Shown here piece after piece: positions 26,498 through 37,100 of a DNA stretch of 64,000 nucleotides. Source of the DNA: JAHJQZ01 sp963675235 (lineage in GTDB: Bacteria > Pseudomonadota > Alphaproteobacteria > Rhizobiales > Devosiaceae). Each line of letters begins with the position of its first letter. The first letter of the stretch is position 1. The position numbers and the translations under genes were made by a program. The DNA is taken from assembly GCA_963675235.2 (NCBI GenBank), contig CAXXFU010000012.1, forward strand, positions 1 through 64,000, given 5' to 3'. The notes under the pieces were generated by a model. It was not told the origin of the DNA. It searched no databases and was given only the letters and a program-made list of their open reading frames with translations.

Positions 26498-29400
26498 ATG
26501 AAAAAATTACAAAGAAGTGGGGCAGTTTACTGGTGTCCCCTAAAAAAAACATTTTGGATTATGCGCTTAGTCGTTTTATTTCTTTTAACAGGCATTTTGC
26601 AGGTTTCTGCGCTAAACAGCTATTCTCAGCAGGCCCGCATGTCAATGAAGTTAAAAAATGTGCGTTTGGCTGATGTGTTAAATGAGATCGAAAATCAATC
26701 AGACTATTATTTTCTTTATAATCAGGATTTAATAGATGTTGACCGGAAGGTTAACATAGATGCCAAAGAACAAACAGTTGAAGTCATTCTGAAAAAGTTA
26801 TTTGGACAAACAAATACTGAGTTTTTGATTCGTGAAAGACAGATTATCTTGACTAATTTGAGTTCTGATGCTGTCGTTCAACAGACCAAGAGGGTGAGTG
26901 GAAAGATCACGGATTCTTCGAATCAACCACTTCCGGGGGTTACCGTTATTGTAAAAGGAACTACCCAAGGAACAGTGTCTGATTTTGATGGAAACTATAC
27001 CTTGGATCATGTTCCGGCCGATGGTGTTTTAAGCTTTTCCTTTGTTGGTATGCGGACTCAGGAAGTTGTTGTAGGTACCCAGTCAACAATCAATGTGACA
27101 ATGGCTGAAGATGCTATTGGCTTGGAAGAAGTTGTTGCGATTGGTTATGGAACCCAAAAGAAGGTAAACTTGACAGGATCTGTTGCAACAGTTTCTGCTG
27201 AAGAAATTGAGAAAAATGTTACTGCAAATACAGTACAGGCGCTCCAGGGAAAAATTGCCGGAGTAACGATCAATGACTTGGGAGGTTCTCCTGGAAATCA
27301 AAAAATTCGTATCCGAATAAGGGGAAATACAACCTTGAGTGAAGCCAATTCTCCATTAGTTTTAGTTGATGGTGTTGAGCGCTCTCTAGGAGATATTGAC
27401 CCCAATGATATTCAATCTTACAATGTGTTGAAAGATGCTTCGTCAACAGCTATTTATGGATCGAGGGCTGCGGCTGGCGTTATTCTAATTACGACTAAAA
27501 GTGGTAAGGCAGGCGATAAGTTAAGTGTCGATTATAATTACTCTTATACCCTTCAGAAAGTTGGTGCTCACCCCGAGTCAATCGGACTGAAAGACTACCT
27601 GGACCTTCAGGTACTTTCTTATGGAAATAATGGACGGGATGGAGAAGCAGCTGTGATGAATATTTTAGATCGAAATTCTAAGTTTGATTCATCGGATCTT
27701 GCCTATGGTGGCGATATCAATAAAGTGATAGCGGCTTATGAACAAGCAAACCAAGAGGATCCCTACAGTTATCCGACCCACTTTCAGTGGTATGATGTAT
27801 TGTTTGATGATGCACCTATGCAAAAGCATGCTATTGCCGTGAGTGGAGGTACTGAGCATATAAAAGGCCGATTGGCAGCGAATACCTTAAAACAGGACGG
27901 AATTATGCCTTTGTTTAATTTTGATCGTAAGAATATCAGTACAAGCCTTACTTTTGACTATGGCAGGCTGTTTATGACGATGAATGCGAGTAGCTTAATC
28001 AGGGAGGACAAACGTCCTGCCTCTGCTAGTTTGCACTATGTAATGCACGGAACCCTGTGGACAGTTCCTAAGTTTGAAGATGGTTCTTATGGCGGTGGTG
28101 ATAAAAACAGAAACCCACTGCTTTGGATGGAAAAAGGAGGTGACATTACGGATCGAATCTCTGAGAATATTCTTAACTGGAAAGGAGAGTATGAATTATT
28201 GAAAGGCTTAAGTTGGTCGACTCAAATCTCCTATAAAGAGAAAAATTATAAGCAAGAACAGTTTCAGAACAAAGGAGAGTATTTTGACAAGTTGACTGGA
28301 CGTAAAATTTCTGGTTTTGATCCAGTGCATAATTCATACTCGTTGTCAAGTTATAAAGAGCGTCAGACCGATATTACAAACCTCCTTCGCTATGGTGTGA
28401 GTTTGGATCAGGATAAGCATAATATTGAGCTACTAGCAGGGCACAACGATATTTATCATCAATATGAAGCCTTCTCTGCTGGAAGAAGAGATTTTTACAA
28501 CAATGATCTAAGAGATTTGGATTTAGGAGTTGATGACGAGACCAAAACAAATTCCAGTGGCATGTCCGAATGGGGACTTCGTTCATTTTTTGGAAGAGCG
28601 ACCTACAATTATCAACAAAAATACTTGTTTGAGGCGAATGTGAGAGTGGATGGTTCTTCTAAATTCCCTGAGGATAATCGTTTTGGAACGTTCCCTTCTT
28701 TTTCTGCAGGATGGCGTTTATCAGAAGAACCTTTCTGGGATGAAGTTGTACCAACGTGGGCCGATAACTTTAAGCTTAGAGGATCTTGGGGCCAAGTTGG
28801 AACCCAATCAATCAAAGACTTTTACTCGTATTTCCCGGCTTTGAATAAAGCCAGTTATCCGATTGGAGGCAATGCTGCGGATGCTTATTATCAAGGAAAA
28901 GATCCAAACAATAATTTGCAATGGGAAACAACAACCCAATGGAATTTAGGAGTTGACGCCGGCTTTATAGATAGCCGCATGAATTTGATATTCGATTACT
29001 ACAATAAAACTACCGAAGGAATCCTATTAACCTTGCCTGTGCCAGGGGTAATTGGCTTAAATCCAAATTTCCAGAATGCTGGTATTGTATCCAACAAAGG
29101 ATGGGAGCTTGCTTTGAGCTACGCCAGCAAGACGGAATCTGACTTTACCTGGGATGCTACATTTTCGCTAGCCTACAATAAAAATACAATTGAAGACTTA
29201 GCAGGAACCGGATTTTATCCAACTAGCGCTGAAAAGAACTACCGTGTAAACAAAGAAGGATTGCCAATGAATTCACTGTATGGGTTTAAGGTTAATAGGA
29301 CTTACCAACCTGAAGATTTTAATGCTGAGGGTATTTTAAAACCGGAATTTGCTCGGCCAAAAGACGCCAAAGTTTACCCGGGAGATTTAATGTATGAAGA

Positions 29401-29944
29401 TATCAATGGTGATGGGCAGATCACGAAAGATGGCGATGCTACTTTCTTAGGAAGTATTTTCCCTGACTATACTTATGGTTTGACGCTTAATGGACAGTAT
29501 AAATCATTTGATTTGAATGTCTTTTTCCAAGGAGTGGAAGGAGCCAACGCGATGTTGCAGGGAGCCATTATTGAAGGTGGAAACTGGGAAGGTTTCACAA
29601 TTGACATGGCCAAAGACTATTGGACTGAAGAAAATCCGGGAGCTCGATTCCCAAGGCCGGATAAGAAAGGAAACAAGAATACAGAACCGAGCTCATGGTG
29701 GATCATCGATGCCTCTTATTTTAAGTTGAAAAATGTACAATTAGGCTACACCATACCAAAGTCACTTTGTCAGCGGGTGAACTTGAGCAAAGTGCGAGTG
29801 TTTGCAAGTGCCAGCAACGTTTTCTTCCTGTCAGAATCCAAAGATTGGGGGATTGATCCGGAAGTTGAAAATGAATACAGCGGAAGACTTAGCTATTATC
29901 CTCAAACAAGGCAATTTACCTTTGGGGTGAATGTTAACTTTTAA
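26498..29944 (+). CDS. SusC-like TonB-dependent transporter with STN domain, PUL2
   Basis: A 1148-residue outer-membrane importer. About 21 residues precede the signal (MRLVVLFLLTGILQVSALNS). An STN domain (MKLKNVRLADVLNEIENQSD), a carboxypeptidase-D-like domain (SGKITDSSNQPLPGVTVIVK), the plug (AIGYGTQKKVNLTGSV, YNVLKDASSTAIYGSRAAAG) and a barrel ending in QFTFGVNVNF follow. The start ATG at 26498 is preceded by the AAATTT context shared by three of the susC genes. It pairs with the SusD 25 bases downstream. The substrate is unknown, as this locus carries no enzyme of its own. Confidence 0.95.
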   Translation: MKKLQRSGAVYWCPLKKTFWIMRLVVLFLLTGILQVSALNSYSQQARMSMKLKNVRLADVLNEIENQSDYYFLYNQDLIDVDRKVNIDAKEQTVEVILKKLFGQTNTEFLIRERQIILTNLSSDAVVQQTKRVSGKITDSSNQPLPGVTVIVKGTTQGTVSDFDGNYTLDHVPADGVLSFSFVGMRTQEVVVGTQSTINVTMAEDAIGLEEVVAIGYGTQKKVNLTGSVATVSAEEIEKNVTANTVQALQGKIAGVTINDLGGSPGNQKIRIRIRGNTTLSEANSPLVLVDGVERSLGDIDPNDIQSYNVLKDASSTAIYGSRAAAGVILITTKSGKAGDKLSVDYNYSYTLQKVGAHPESIGLKDYLDLQVLSYGNNGRDGEAAVMNILDRNSKFDSSDLAYGGDINKVIAAYEQANQEDPYSYPTHFQWYDVLFDDAPMQKHAIAVSGGTEHIKGRLAANTLKQDGIMPLFNFDRKNISTSLTFDYGRLFMTMNASSLIREDKRPASASLHYVMHGTLWTVPKFEDGSYGGGDKNRNPLLWMEKGGDITDRISENILNWKGEYELLKGLSWSTQISYKEKNYKQEQFQNKGEYFDKLTGRKISGFDPVHNSYSLSSYKERQTDITNLLRYGVSLDQDKHNIELLAGHNDIYHQYEAFSAGRRDFYNNDLRDLDLGVDDETKTNSSGMSEWGLRSFFGRATYNYQQKYLFEANVRVDGSSKFPEDNRFGTFPSFSAGWRLSEEPFWDEVVPTWADNFKLRGSWGQVGTQSIKDFYSYFPALNKASYPIGGNAADAYYQGKDPNNNLQWETTTQWNLGVDAGFIDSRMNLIFDYYNKTTEGILLTLPVPGVIGLNPNFQNAGIVSNKGWELALSYASKTESDFTWDATFSLAYNKNTIEDLAGTGFYPTSAEKNYRVNKEGLPMNSLYGFKVNRTYQPEDFNAEGILKPEFARPKDAKVYPGDLMYEDINGDGQITKDGDATFLGSIFPDYTYGLTLNGQYKSFDLNVFFQGVEGANAMLQGAIIEGGNWEGFTIDMAKDYWTEENPGARFPRPDKKGNKNTEPSSWWIIDASYFKLKNVQLGYTIPKSLCQRVNLSKVRVFASASNVFFLSESKDWGIDPEVENEYSGRLSYYPQTRQFTFGVNVNF

Positions 29945-29968
29945 TCGTCTAAATTTTAGAATATTAAA

Positions 29969-31618
29969 ATGAAATTGACAATGAATAAATATATCGTTTT
30001 AGTACTGATTGCTTTAAGCTTTTCAGGCTGTATTAAGAATGATCTTCTGGACTCAACACCCAAAGATCGGTTGAACAATGAGAATTATTGGGAGTCTCTG
30101 AAAGATGCGGAATATGCCGTAAATTATCTGTATACTTTTCTTAACGGAGATATGACTGGTCGTGATCTATACTCTGATATCATGATTGACAACTATGCCT
30201 ATGATAGCGATAACAGAAGGATTCTTCGAGGAATTCATCAGGCTGACTTAGGGATTTTCAACAACGAATGGGTGGATCGTTACAAAGCAGTAAAAGCATG
30301 TAGTAATTTCTTCGAGAATGTTGATAAGGTTGCCGAAGAAGCTTCGGAAGAGGAACTAGCCTTATTGGAACGTATGAAAGGAGAAGCCCATTTTATTCGT
30401 GCTTATGCTTATACCTACTTAGCTTTCTATTTTGGAGATGTTCCCTATGTTGATAAGTCGATAACGGTTGCTGAAGGGCAGGATGTTACTCGCGATCCAG
30501 TGATGGAAGTTTGGGAAAAAGTATTTGCTGATTATGATCAGGCTATTGACCGACTTCCCAAATCATACGAAAGCAGCAACTATGGAAGAATAACAAAAGG
30601 CGCAGCAATGGCGATGAAAGCAAAAGCATCGCTGTATGCAGCAAAATACTCTGATCAGTATTACGATCAGGCATATCGTGAAGCTAAAAAGGTGATCGAC
30701 TTAAATGTTTATTCACTTTATCCTGATTATGGCAAGTTATTTATGTACGAAGGAGAAGCATCTTCGGAAACTGTTCTTTCCCGAGTGTATATCGGTGGCG
30801 GGTCTCATAACCACAATACCTTTAGCCAGCGGGCTCCAAAATCATTGAAGAATGGTAGCCCTTATTATTCAGCAACAAAAAGTATAGCTGATGCTTATCA
30901 AATGGCTAATGGAAAAGATATCTTGGCAGCTGATTCTGGTTTTGATCCGACTAATCCTTATGAAAGTCGCGATCCTCGAATGAAACTTTCGTTGTTTGTT
31001 AATGGCGATGACTTATTTGGCCTGCATGGAAATCCTGATTACCCAGAAGCCTACGAAGTGCTAAACATGACTCCGGGATCTGGAACACCTGATGATGTTT
31101 CTGTTTATGACCTTTCAACTCCAACAGGCTTTTATATCAAAAAATATCTGGATATAAGTGATTACGCTTCTCCCGGCTTAGGTGGTATTGATTTCATGTT
31201 GATCCGATATGCTGACGTGCTATTGATGGCAGCTGAAGGCCTTATTGAATCAGGTGGAAATTTGACTGAAGCTGCTGGTTATATCGATGAGGTTCGCCAA
31301 CGCGTTGCCATGCCTGGACTGGAAGCTAGCGGTGTTAATGTTACCGATAAGAGCGCTATGCGTCAAGCTTTGAGGAATGAAAGACTGGTAGAACTCGCTT
31401 TTGAAGGCGAACGCTATATTGATATTATTCGCTGGAAAACAGCTGAAGATGTGCTTGCCGGTGACATCCAGGGAATGAGATATGTGGAAGAGGGGCAAGT
31501 GAAGGTTGTAACATTGGACTTTACTAAAGCTTTCGATCCGAATCGGGATTATTTATGGCCAATTCCTTCAACTCAAATTAAGTTGAGCCCACAATTATCT
31601 CAAAATCCGGGATACTAG
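29969..31618 (+). CDS. SusD-like surface glycan-binding lipoprotein, PUL2
   Basis: A 549-residue RagB/SusD protein with lipobox SGC (VLIALSFSGCIKND). MKLTMNKYIV offers two Met; either gives a good signal. Family blocks are present: GEAHFIRAYAYTYLAFYFGD, ITKGAAMAMKAKASLYAAKY, MLIRYADVLLMAAEGLIESG, LRNERLVELAFEGERYIDII and the terminal LWPIPSTQIKLSPQLSQNPGY. It is the partner of the SusC upstream. Confidence 0.94.
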   Translation: MKLTMNKYIVLVLIALSFSGCIKNDLLDSTPKDRLNNENYWESLKDAEYAVNYLYTFLNGDMTGRDLYSDIMIDNYAYDSDNRRILRGIHQADLGIFNNEWVDRYKAVKACSNFFENVDKVAEEASEEELALLERMKGEAHFIRAYAYTYLAFYFGDVPYVDKSITVAEGQDVTRDPVMEVWEKVFADYDQAIDRLPKSYESSNYGRITKGAAMAMKAKASLYAAKYSDQYYDQAYREAKKVIDLNVYSLYPDYGKLFMYEGEASSETVLSRVYIGGGSHNHNTFSQRAPKSLKNGSPYYSATKSIADAYQMANGKDILAADSGFDPTNPYESRDPRMKLSLFVNGDDLFGLHGNPDYPEAYEVLNMTPGSGTPDDVSVYDLSTPTGFYIKKYLDISDYASPGLGGIDFMLIRYADVLLMAAEGLIESGGNLTEAAGYIDEVRQRVAMPGLEASGVNVTDKSAMRQALRNERLVELAFEGERYIDIIRWKTAEDVLAGDIQGMRYVEEGQVKVVTLDFTKAFDPNRDYLWPIPSTQIKLSPQLSQNPGY

Positions 31619-31654
31619 CGTGACGCAATACATAAAGTGAAACATTAAAGATTA

Positions 31655-32092
31655 TTGATTATGAAAATTAAAACAATATTTGGGGTGGTTTTGAGCCTGC
31701 TGCTTTTTTCAGCTTGTAACGAGTATGAGATTAAGGATGCTGTGACTGAATCGACCTTTTTAACAGGAATAACCATTGGCTATTATGATGATAGTGCCAA
31801 TAACAATACACACGGCAAACAAATCATCAAATCAACCGTGTCCGAATATGACTATATTGATCCTGAAGTGATCATTGATTCGGTTTTTGTCGATCAAAGC
31901 GAAGCGGAGTCTGTTGGGTTTAGCTTAGAGAATGCTTGGGTTACCTTATCTGTAGGTAATGGAAGCGTTGAGTTGGTAGATGATGCTCCAGAGCTTGGAG
32001 TTCCTGGAAATTTTAGTAATCCGGTTATCTATAAAATTCGTTCGGTGTACGGCGAAGAAAAATTGTATAAGATCGTTTTTAAGATTAAATAG
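31655..32092 (+). CDS. Small lipoprotein of unknown function closing PUL2
   Basis: A 145-residue lipoprotein (FGVVLSLLLFSACNEYEI) encoded 36 bases after SusD and ahead of a strong terminator. The mature part is beta-rich and acidic, with TGITIGYYDD, VIIDSVFVDQSEAESVGFS and VIYKIRSVYGEEKLYKIVFK, the last resembling one immunoglobulin-like strand pattern. I do not recognise the family. Position directly after susD is that of SusE/SusF-type auxiliary glycan-binding lipoproteins, so surface glycan binding is the working guess. It is the only non-core gene of PUL2. An alternative Met lies two codons downstream (MIMKIK). Confidence 0.65.
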   Translation: MIMKIKTIFGVVLSLLLFSACNEYEIKDAVTESTFLTGITIGYYDDSANNNTHGKQIIKSTVSEYDYIDPEVIIDSVFVDQSEAESVGFSLENAWVTLSVGNGSVELVDDAPELGVPGNFSNPVIYKIRSVYGEEKLYKIVFKIK

Positions 32093-32115
32093 TTTATCTG
32101 AGATAGGAAAGTGAG

Positions 32116-32147
32116 GAGGGTTTGTCCATTGGTCAAACCCTCTTTTT
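32116..32147 (+). terminator. Intrinsic terminator closing PUL2
   Basis: Arms GAGGGTTTG (32116-32124) and CAAACCCTC (32134-32142) enclose a 9-base loop and are followed by five T and a G. It is 24 bases past the stop of the small lipoprotein gene. Confidence 0.9.
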
Positions 32148-32395
32148 GTCTGACCGTTTCATTGCTTGTGTTGAAGGAAAGTAAAGTTTGCTGGTTAGAT
32201 CTGTAAATAGTTTGTAGATTCCTGTGTCATAGTGGGCGGCTTGGTAATTTGTTAAAAATCATCGTGCTGCGAATGTCTGAATATTTTAAAGCTAAAATTT
32301 AATGATCTCTTGTAATCATGTTATGTGAAAAAAAGTGTTGATGATTTCAATGGAATCCCTACTTTTGAGTTCGCAATTACGTAATTTAGATCGAT
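32148..32395. other. Intergenic gap between PUL2 and PUL3
   Basis: About 250 bases without a gene. No repeat, hairpin or box pair stood out. The PUL3 sigma promoter should be here but was not located. Confidence 0.4.
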
Positions 32396-32980
32396 TTGGA
32401 TCAAGGGAACCGATATCAGGATAAAGATTTAGTTGTTCAACTAAAATCAAACTCTTCCTCTGCTTTTCAGGCTTTGTTTGAGAAGTATAGCCAACGAATT
32501 TACCGTTTTTCCCTAGGGTATTTGAAGAGCACTCAAGAGGCCGAGGAGATTGTGCAGGATGTTTTTTTGAGAGTTTGGAAAGCCCGGGAGGAACTACTTG
32601 TCGAACGATCCTTTGAATCTTATTTGTTTACAATTGCGAAGAATACGATTTTAAATACCATCCGGAAGGCTAATTACGAAAAAGCATATTTGGAATATTC
32701 CAGCCTTCACCCCAATAAAAATAGCTTGCTCGAAGAAGAGTTGGACTTTAAGGAGTTAGATCGTATTTACCGACGAGCCATTGAGAAGCTTCCTGCCCGT
32801 CGTAAGGAAGTATATCGTTTAAGTCGGGACAATGGGCTGTCTAACCGTGAAATTGCGAATGAGTTAGGAATCTCGGTTAAGACAGTTGAGAATCAAATGA
32901 CCGCTGCATTAAGCGCTATTAAGAAAGAATTACTTTCCTATGGAATCTCCGGGGGCATCTTTTTCGAACTTTTTTTATAA
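32396..32980 (+). CDS. FecI-like ECF sigma factor of PUL3, TTG start
   Basis: A 194-residue ECF sigma factor. Region 2 reads FEKYSQRIYRFSLGYLKSTQ and AEEIVQDVFLRVWKAREEL. Region 4 reads KLPARRKEVYRLSRDNGLSN followed by REIANELGISVKTVENQMTA. An in-frame TAG at 32387 and the absence of ATG before region 2 mean translation must begin at TTG 32396. The product ends in the short hydrophobic SYGISGGIFFELFL typical of the group. It is followed 70 bases later by fecR. Confidence 0.92.
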   Translation: MDQGNRYQDKDLVVQLKSNSSSAFQALFEKYSQRIYRFSLGYLKSTQEAEEIVQDVFLRVWKAREELLVERSFESYLFTIAKNTILNTIRKANYEKAYLEYSSLHPNKNSLLEEELDFKELDRIYRRAIEKLPARRKEVYRLSRDNGLSNREIANELGISVKTVENQMTAALSAIKKELLSYGISGGIFFELFL

Positions 32981-32995
32981 AAAAGAAATTTTCGC

Positions 32996-33024
32996 ATAGG
33001 GGGTAACTCTTGCTTGTGTGTATA
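32996..33024 (+). promoter_or_regulatory. Candidate ECF promoter upstream of PUL3 fecR
   Basis: ATAGGGGGT (32996-33004) and TGTGTATA (33017-33024) are separated by 12 bases, and the fecR ATG is 27 bases further on. Box sequence and spacing agree with PUL4 and PUL5. Confidence 0.55.
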
Positions 33025-33050
33025 CCTATTCAAAAAGCACACAATAAGCA

Positions 33051-34079
33051 ATGGTTGCATTTCAAACGAATAGTAAAGAATGGCTTGATAAACTCCAGTC
33101 GGACAAGCTTAGTAATGAGGAGAAAGAAGAACTGCAGAAGTATATTCGAAGTACCTATAAAGACAAGCAGCTGGAAGAACTGATGGCTCATCATTGGAGT
33201 TCTACGGGACAATCCGATTCAGTTGCGAAGGAGGCGGATCTTAGTGTCATTGAATCAAAACTTCTTGCTTATATTGCTGGCGAGCAAGCCGTGACACGCC
33301 GGTTACACCAGAACTGGAAGCCTGTTTTGATGCGGGTTGCTGCCGTACTGTTTATTCCGTTATTGCTGATTTCTTCCTTCCTGTTTTATACGGTTTTTCA
33401 GCAAAAACAACCGGAAAGTTCCCAGCTTGTTATGCAAGAGGTAATCGCTTCGCCTGGCTCAAGAGTTCATTTTACTTTGCCTGACAAAACAGAGGTTTGG
33501 CTTAATTCGGCCAGTAAGCTTGAGTTTCCGGTAACGCTTGGAGAGCAGGAAAACAGAGTTGTCAGTTTATATGGGCAGGGCTATTTTAAGGTGGCTCCGG
33601 ATAAAGAACGGCCGTTTATGGTGAAGGCTGGAGAGATGAATATCCAGGTATTGGGAACCTCGTTTGATGTGGCCAATTATGAAAATGATTGTTTCTTTAA
33701 TACAACGCTTGAAGAAGGAAAAATCGCTCTATTGAGTCCGGGAGGTAAGCCAATTGCTCAGTTGGTTCCTGGAGAGCAAGCCATGATGAATAAATCGACG
33801 CATCAGGTCAATATTAAACAAGTTGATACCCGAAGCATAACTTCATGGAAAGATGGTTTCCTTCTTTTCGATAATACACCACTTCCCGAAGTCGTGAAGC
33901 AGCTGGAACGATGGTACAACTGTGAGATTCAACTCGAAAAAGGACTGGATGTGTCTCCATACAGTTTTAAAGCAACCATTCAGGATGAAACCTTGGGAGA
34001 AGTCCTTAAAATGATTGAAATATCTACGCCTCTAAAAACGAAAATTACAAACCGAAATGTAACGATATGGATTGACTAA
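33051..34079 (+). CDS. FecR-type anti-sigma factor of PUL3
   Basis: A 342-residue anti-sigma factor. The cytoplasmic part is about residues 1-90 (WLDKLQSDKLSNEEKEELQK). The membrane helix is VAAVLFIPLLLISSFLFYTV. The FecR domain follows (SPGSRVHFTLPDKTEVWLNS, YGQGYFKVAPDKERPF, VLGTSFDVANYEND), then the DUF4974-like end (FDNTPLPEVVKQLERWYNCE). Codon 1 is the ATG at 33051, shortly after the candidate promoter. It links the STN domain of the downstream SusC to the sigma factor upstream. Confidence 0.93.
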   Translation: MVAFQTNSKEWLDKLQSDKLSNEEKEELQKYIRSTYKDKQLEELMAHHWSSTGQSDSVAKEADLSVIESKLLAYIAGEQAVTRRLHQNWKPVLMRVAAVLFIPLLLISSFLFYTVFQQKQPESSQLVMQEVIASPGSRVHFTLPDKTEVWLNSASKLEFPVTLGEQENRVVSLYGQGYFKVAPDKERPFMVKAGEMNIQVLGTSFDVANYENDCFFNTTLEEGKIALLSPGGKPIAQLVPGEQAMMNKSTHQVNIKQVDTRSITSWKDGFLLFDNTPLPEVVKQLERWYNCEIQLEKGLDVSPYSFKATIQDETLGEVLKMIEISTPLKTKITNRNVTIWID

Positions 34080-34086
34080 CACAAAG

Positions 34087-34113
34087 AAAGGCAGTGTTCG
34101 CACCACTGCCTTT
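34087..34113 (-). terminator. Stem-loop at the fecR-susC junction of PUL3, reads as a minus-strand terminator
   Basis: Arms AAAGGCAGTG (34087-34096) and its complement (34104-34113) form a perfect 10-bp stem with a 7-base loop, the same geometry as at the other four junctions. On the minus strand CTTTGTGTTAG follows, T-rich. On the plus strand only TTT is available, so a bidirectional role is possible. Confidence 0.6.
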
Positions 34114-34161
34114 GATGAATTAACCATAGGAATATAATTAACTCAATGAAAAATCAAATTT

Positions 34162-37100
34162 ATGAAAAAAAATTGGTTCTTTAAGAAGCATAGGTATTTG
34201 CTTTCTTATGCTGGTAAAATCTTGAGAGTAATGAAATTAACTACCTTTTTGACCATTCTGACAAGTTTGCAGTTGCTTGCAGTTGACAATTTTGCTCAAA
34301 CGCAACGACTCAGCTTAAACGTTTCCAATGAATCCATTCAGAATGTATTGGAAATCATTGAAAATGAAACGGATTACTTCTTTTTTTATAACAGTCAAGG
34401 AATTTCGCTTGATAAAAAAGTTTCGCTGAATCTTTCAGAGAAGTCGATTTCGGACGTTTTGAATAGCTTATTTGAGGGTGAAAATATAAGCTATACGATA
34501 AGCAATCGGCAGATTATTTTGGCTGGGAACGAATTTCAGGCATTGCAACAACGAAAAGTTACGGGGAAGGTTACTGACGCTTCAGGGGAACCACTCCCCG
34601 GAGTAACAGTACTTGTGAAAGGAACCACCCAGGGAACCGTGACTGATTTTGATGGAAACTATACGATTGCAGACGTTTCTGCTGGCGCAACTTTGGTATT
34701 CTCATTTGTGGGGATGCGAACACAGGAGGTCGCAGTCGGTGGTCAGGAGACAATCGATGTTACGATGGCAGAAGATGCTATTGGTATTGAGGAAGTCGTT
34801 GCGGTAGGATATGGTGTTCAAAAGAAAGTGAACTTGACCGGGGCGATAAGTGATGTAAAAGCTGATGTTTTAGAGAACCGAACAACAAGTAGTGTTACCA
34901 ATATGCTAACTGGTAATGTGGCTGGTGTAACTATCGTTCAGCGTAGCGGGCAACCAGGTGAAGATACGGGAATGCTGAGAGTGCGCGGTGTTGGTACTTT
35001 GGGGAATTCAGAAGCTATGGTTGTCGTTGATGGTGTTGAATCCTCTATGAATAATGTATCACCGAATGATATTGAAAGCATCTCGGTTCTAAAAGATGCA
35101 GCTGCTTCATCAATTTATGGGGTGCGTGCTGCCAATGGTGTTATTTTGATTACAACCAAAAGGGGGAAAGCAGGAAAGCCAACAATTTCATACGATAGTT
35201 ATACTGGATGGCAGCAGGCCATCAGGTTGCCTGATTATCTGGATTCGTATAATTATGCAACTTTGCTCAATGAGGCTTATACAAATGATAAACTACCAAG
35301 GCTATATTCAGATTCAGACTTGGAGAAATTTAAAAATGGATCTGAACCGGATAATTATCCTAACAGTAACCAGTTAAAAACATTACTAAGTGAAAATGGG
35401 TTCTTTCATAACCATCATTTTAATGTTAAAGGCGGGATGGAGGCAGTAAAATATTCAATATCTCTTGGTTATCATGATAAGAAAGGATTAATGCCTAATA
35501 CCGGATTCTCAAAATTTAATGTGCGTTCAAATTTAGATGCAAAAATCAATGAAAAGCTTAATGTTGCCTTAAATTTATCCGCAATCCGGAGTAAAACACA
35601 ATCTCCGGCATCAGGTGTAAGCAATATTATGTATCATGCACTTAGGGAAACCCCTGTTACGCCTATTCAATTTAGTGATGGGAGATATTCTGCCTTTGCG
35701 AATAACCATAATTCAGTTGCAGAATCAAGGGAAAGCGGAATAACCGATAAATACAATAATAATTTTCAGGGAAGTGCTTTACTTACTTATAATATTTTAA
35801 AAGGTTTATCTTTTAGAGGGGTTGCTTCAACAACGTTCCAACTTGTGGATAGTTATTCTTTTTATAAGTCTTTGATGTTGTACTCAAGCAATTCTTCCAA
35901 TCCGGTAAAGCAATATAGGAACGGCGTAAATAACAGGGATAATAAAGTGCTTGAGACAAATCTCCAGGCTTATCTCGACTATGATAAGGCGTTTGGTAAG
36001 CATCAGGTAAAAGGGCTTGCAGGATATTCACAAATAAGTAATGAATATCGAATATTAGAAGCTTCACGAAAAGATTTACCATTAAACAATTCTTTAGGGG
36101 AAATTAATGTCGGAGATTTGACGACTCAGGAAACTGCCGGAAATAAAATTGAATATGCATTGCGTTCTTTGTTTGGCCGTATTAATTACAGCTTTGACGA
36201 TCGATATTTGTTCGAGGCTAATTTGCGTTATGACGGTTCATCTCGTTTCCCTAAGGATAATAGATTTGGATTATTTCCTTCGTTTTCAGTAGGATGGCGT
36301 GTTTTTGAGGAGGATTTCTTTAATGCTTCATGGGTTGATAACTTGAAGTTAAGAGCATCTTGGGGGCTGTTAGGAAATCAGGAAATAGGAAATTATGCTT
36401 TTTTTAATACTTATGTCTTTGACCAGAATTATAGCTTCGGGAATACCTTGTTTCCTGGGATTTCAATAGATGGAACTATGGCAAATAATAATATATCATG
36501 GGAAAAATCAGACCAGCTTGATATTGGCGTTGATGCCAGTTTTTTGAAAGGTATGTTTTCTTTTACAGGTGATTTCTTTGTTAAAAACACCAGCGATATT
36601 TTACTTAATCTGCCGATACCTGCAATGGTTGGTGTTAATCCACCTACTCAAAACGCTGGGGAAGTGAGAAATACAGGAGTTGAACTTCAGCTTGGATACC
36701 GAAACCAAATAAAAGATTTTAAATATTTTGCATCATTTAACCTAAATTATGTGCACAATGAGATAACCAGTTTGCGTGGTGGCGATACTCCAGGACGGTC
36801 TGTAGGTGATCCTATTTATAATATTTATGGCTATGTATGTGAAGGCATTTTTCAGAACCAGAGTGAGATTGATTCGCATGCTAAGCAAGTTTGGGGTGCA
36901 AAACCAGGAGATTTAAAATATAAAGACATTACAGGTGATGGAATTGTTAACACAGATGACAGGAAATCGTTAGGAACTAATTTCCCAAAATTGAACTATG
37001 GAATGCGTTTAGGATTTGAATACAAACAATTTGATTTCTCGGCTTTACTTCAAGGTGCTGGAATGGTTAAAGCAATTCCCCGGAACGAAATAGTAAGAGC

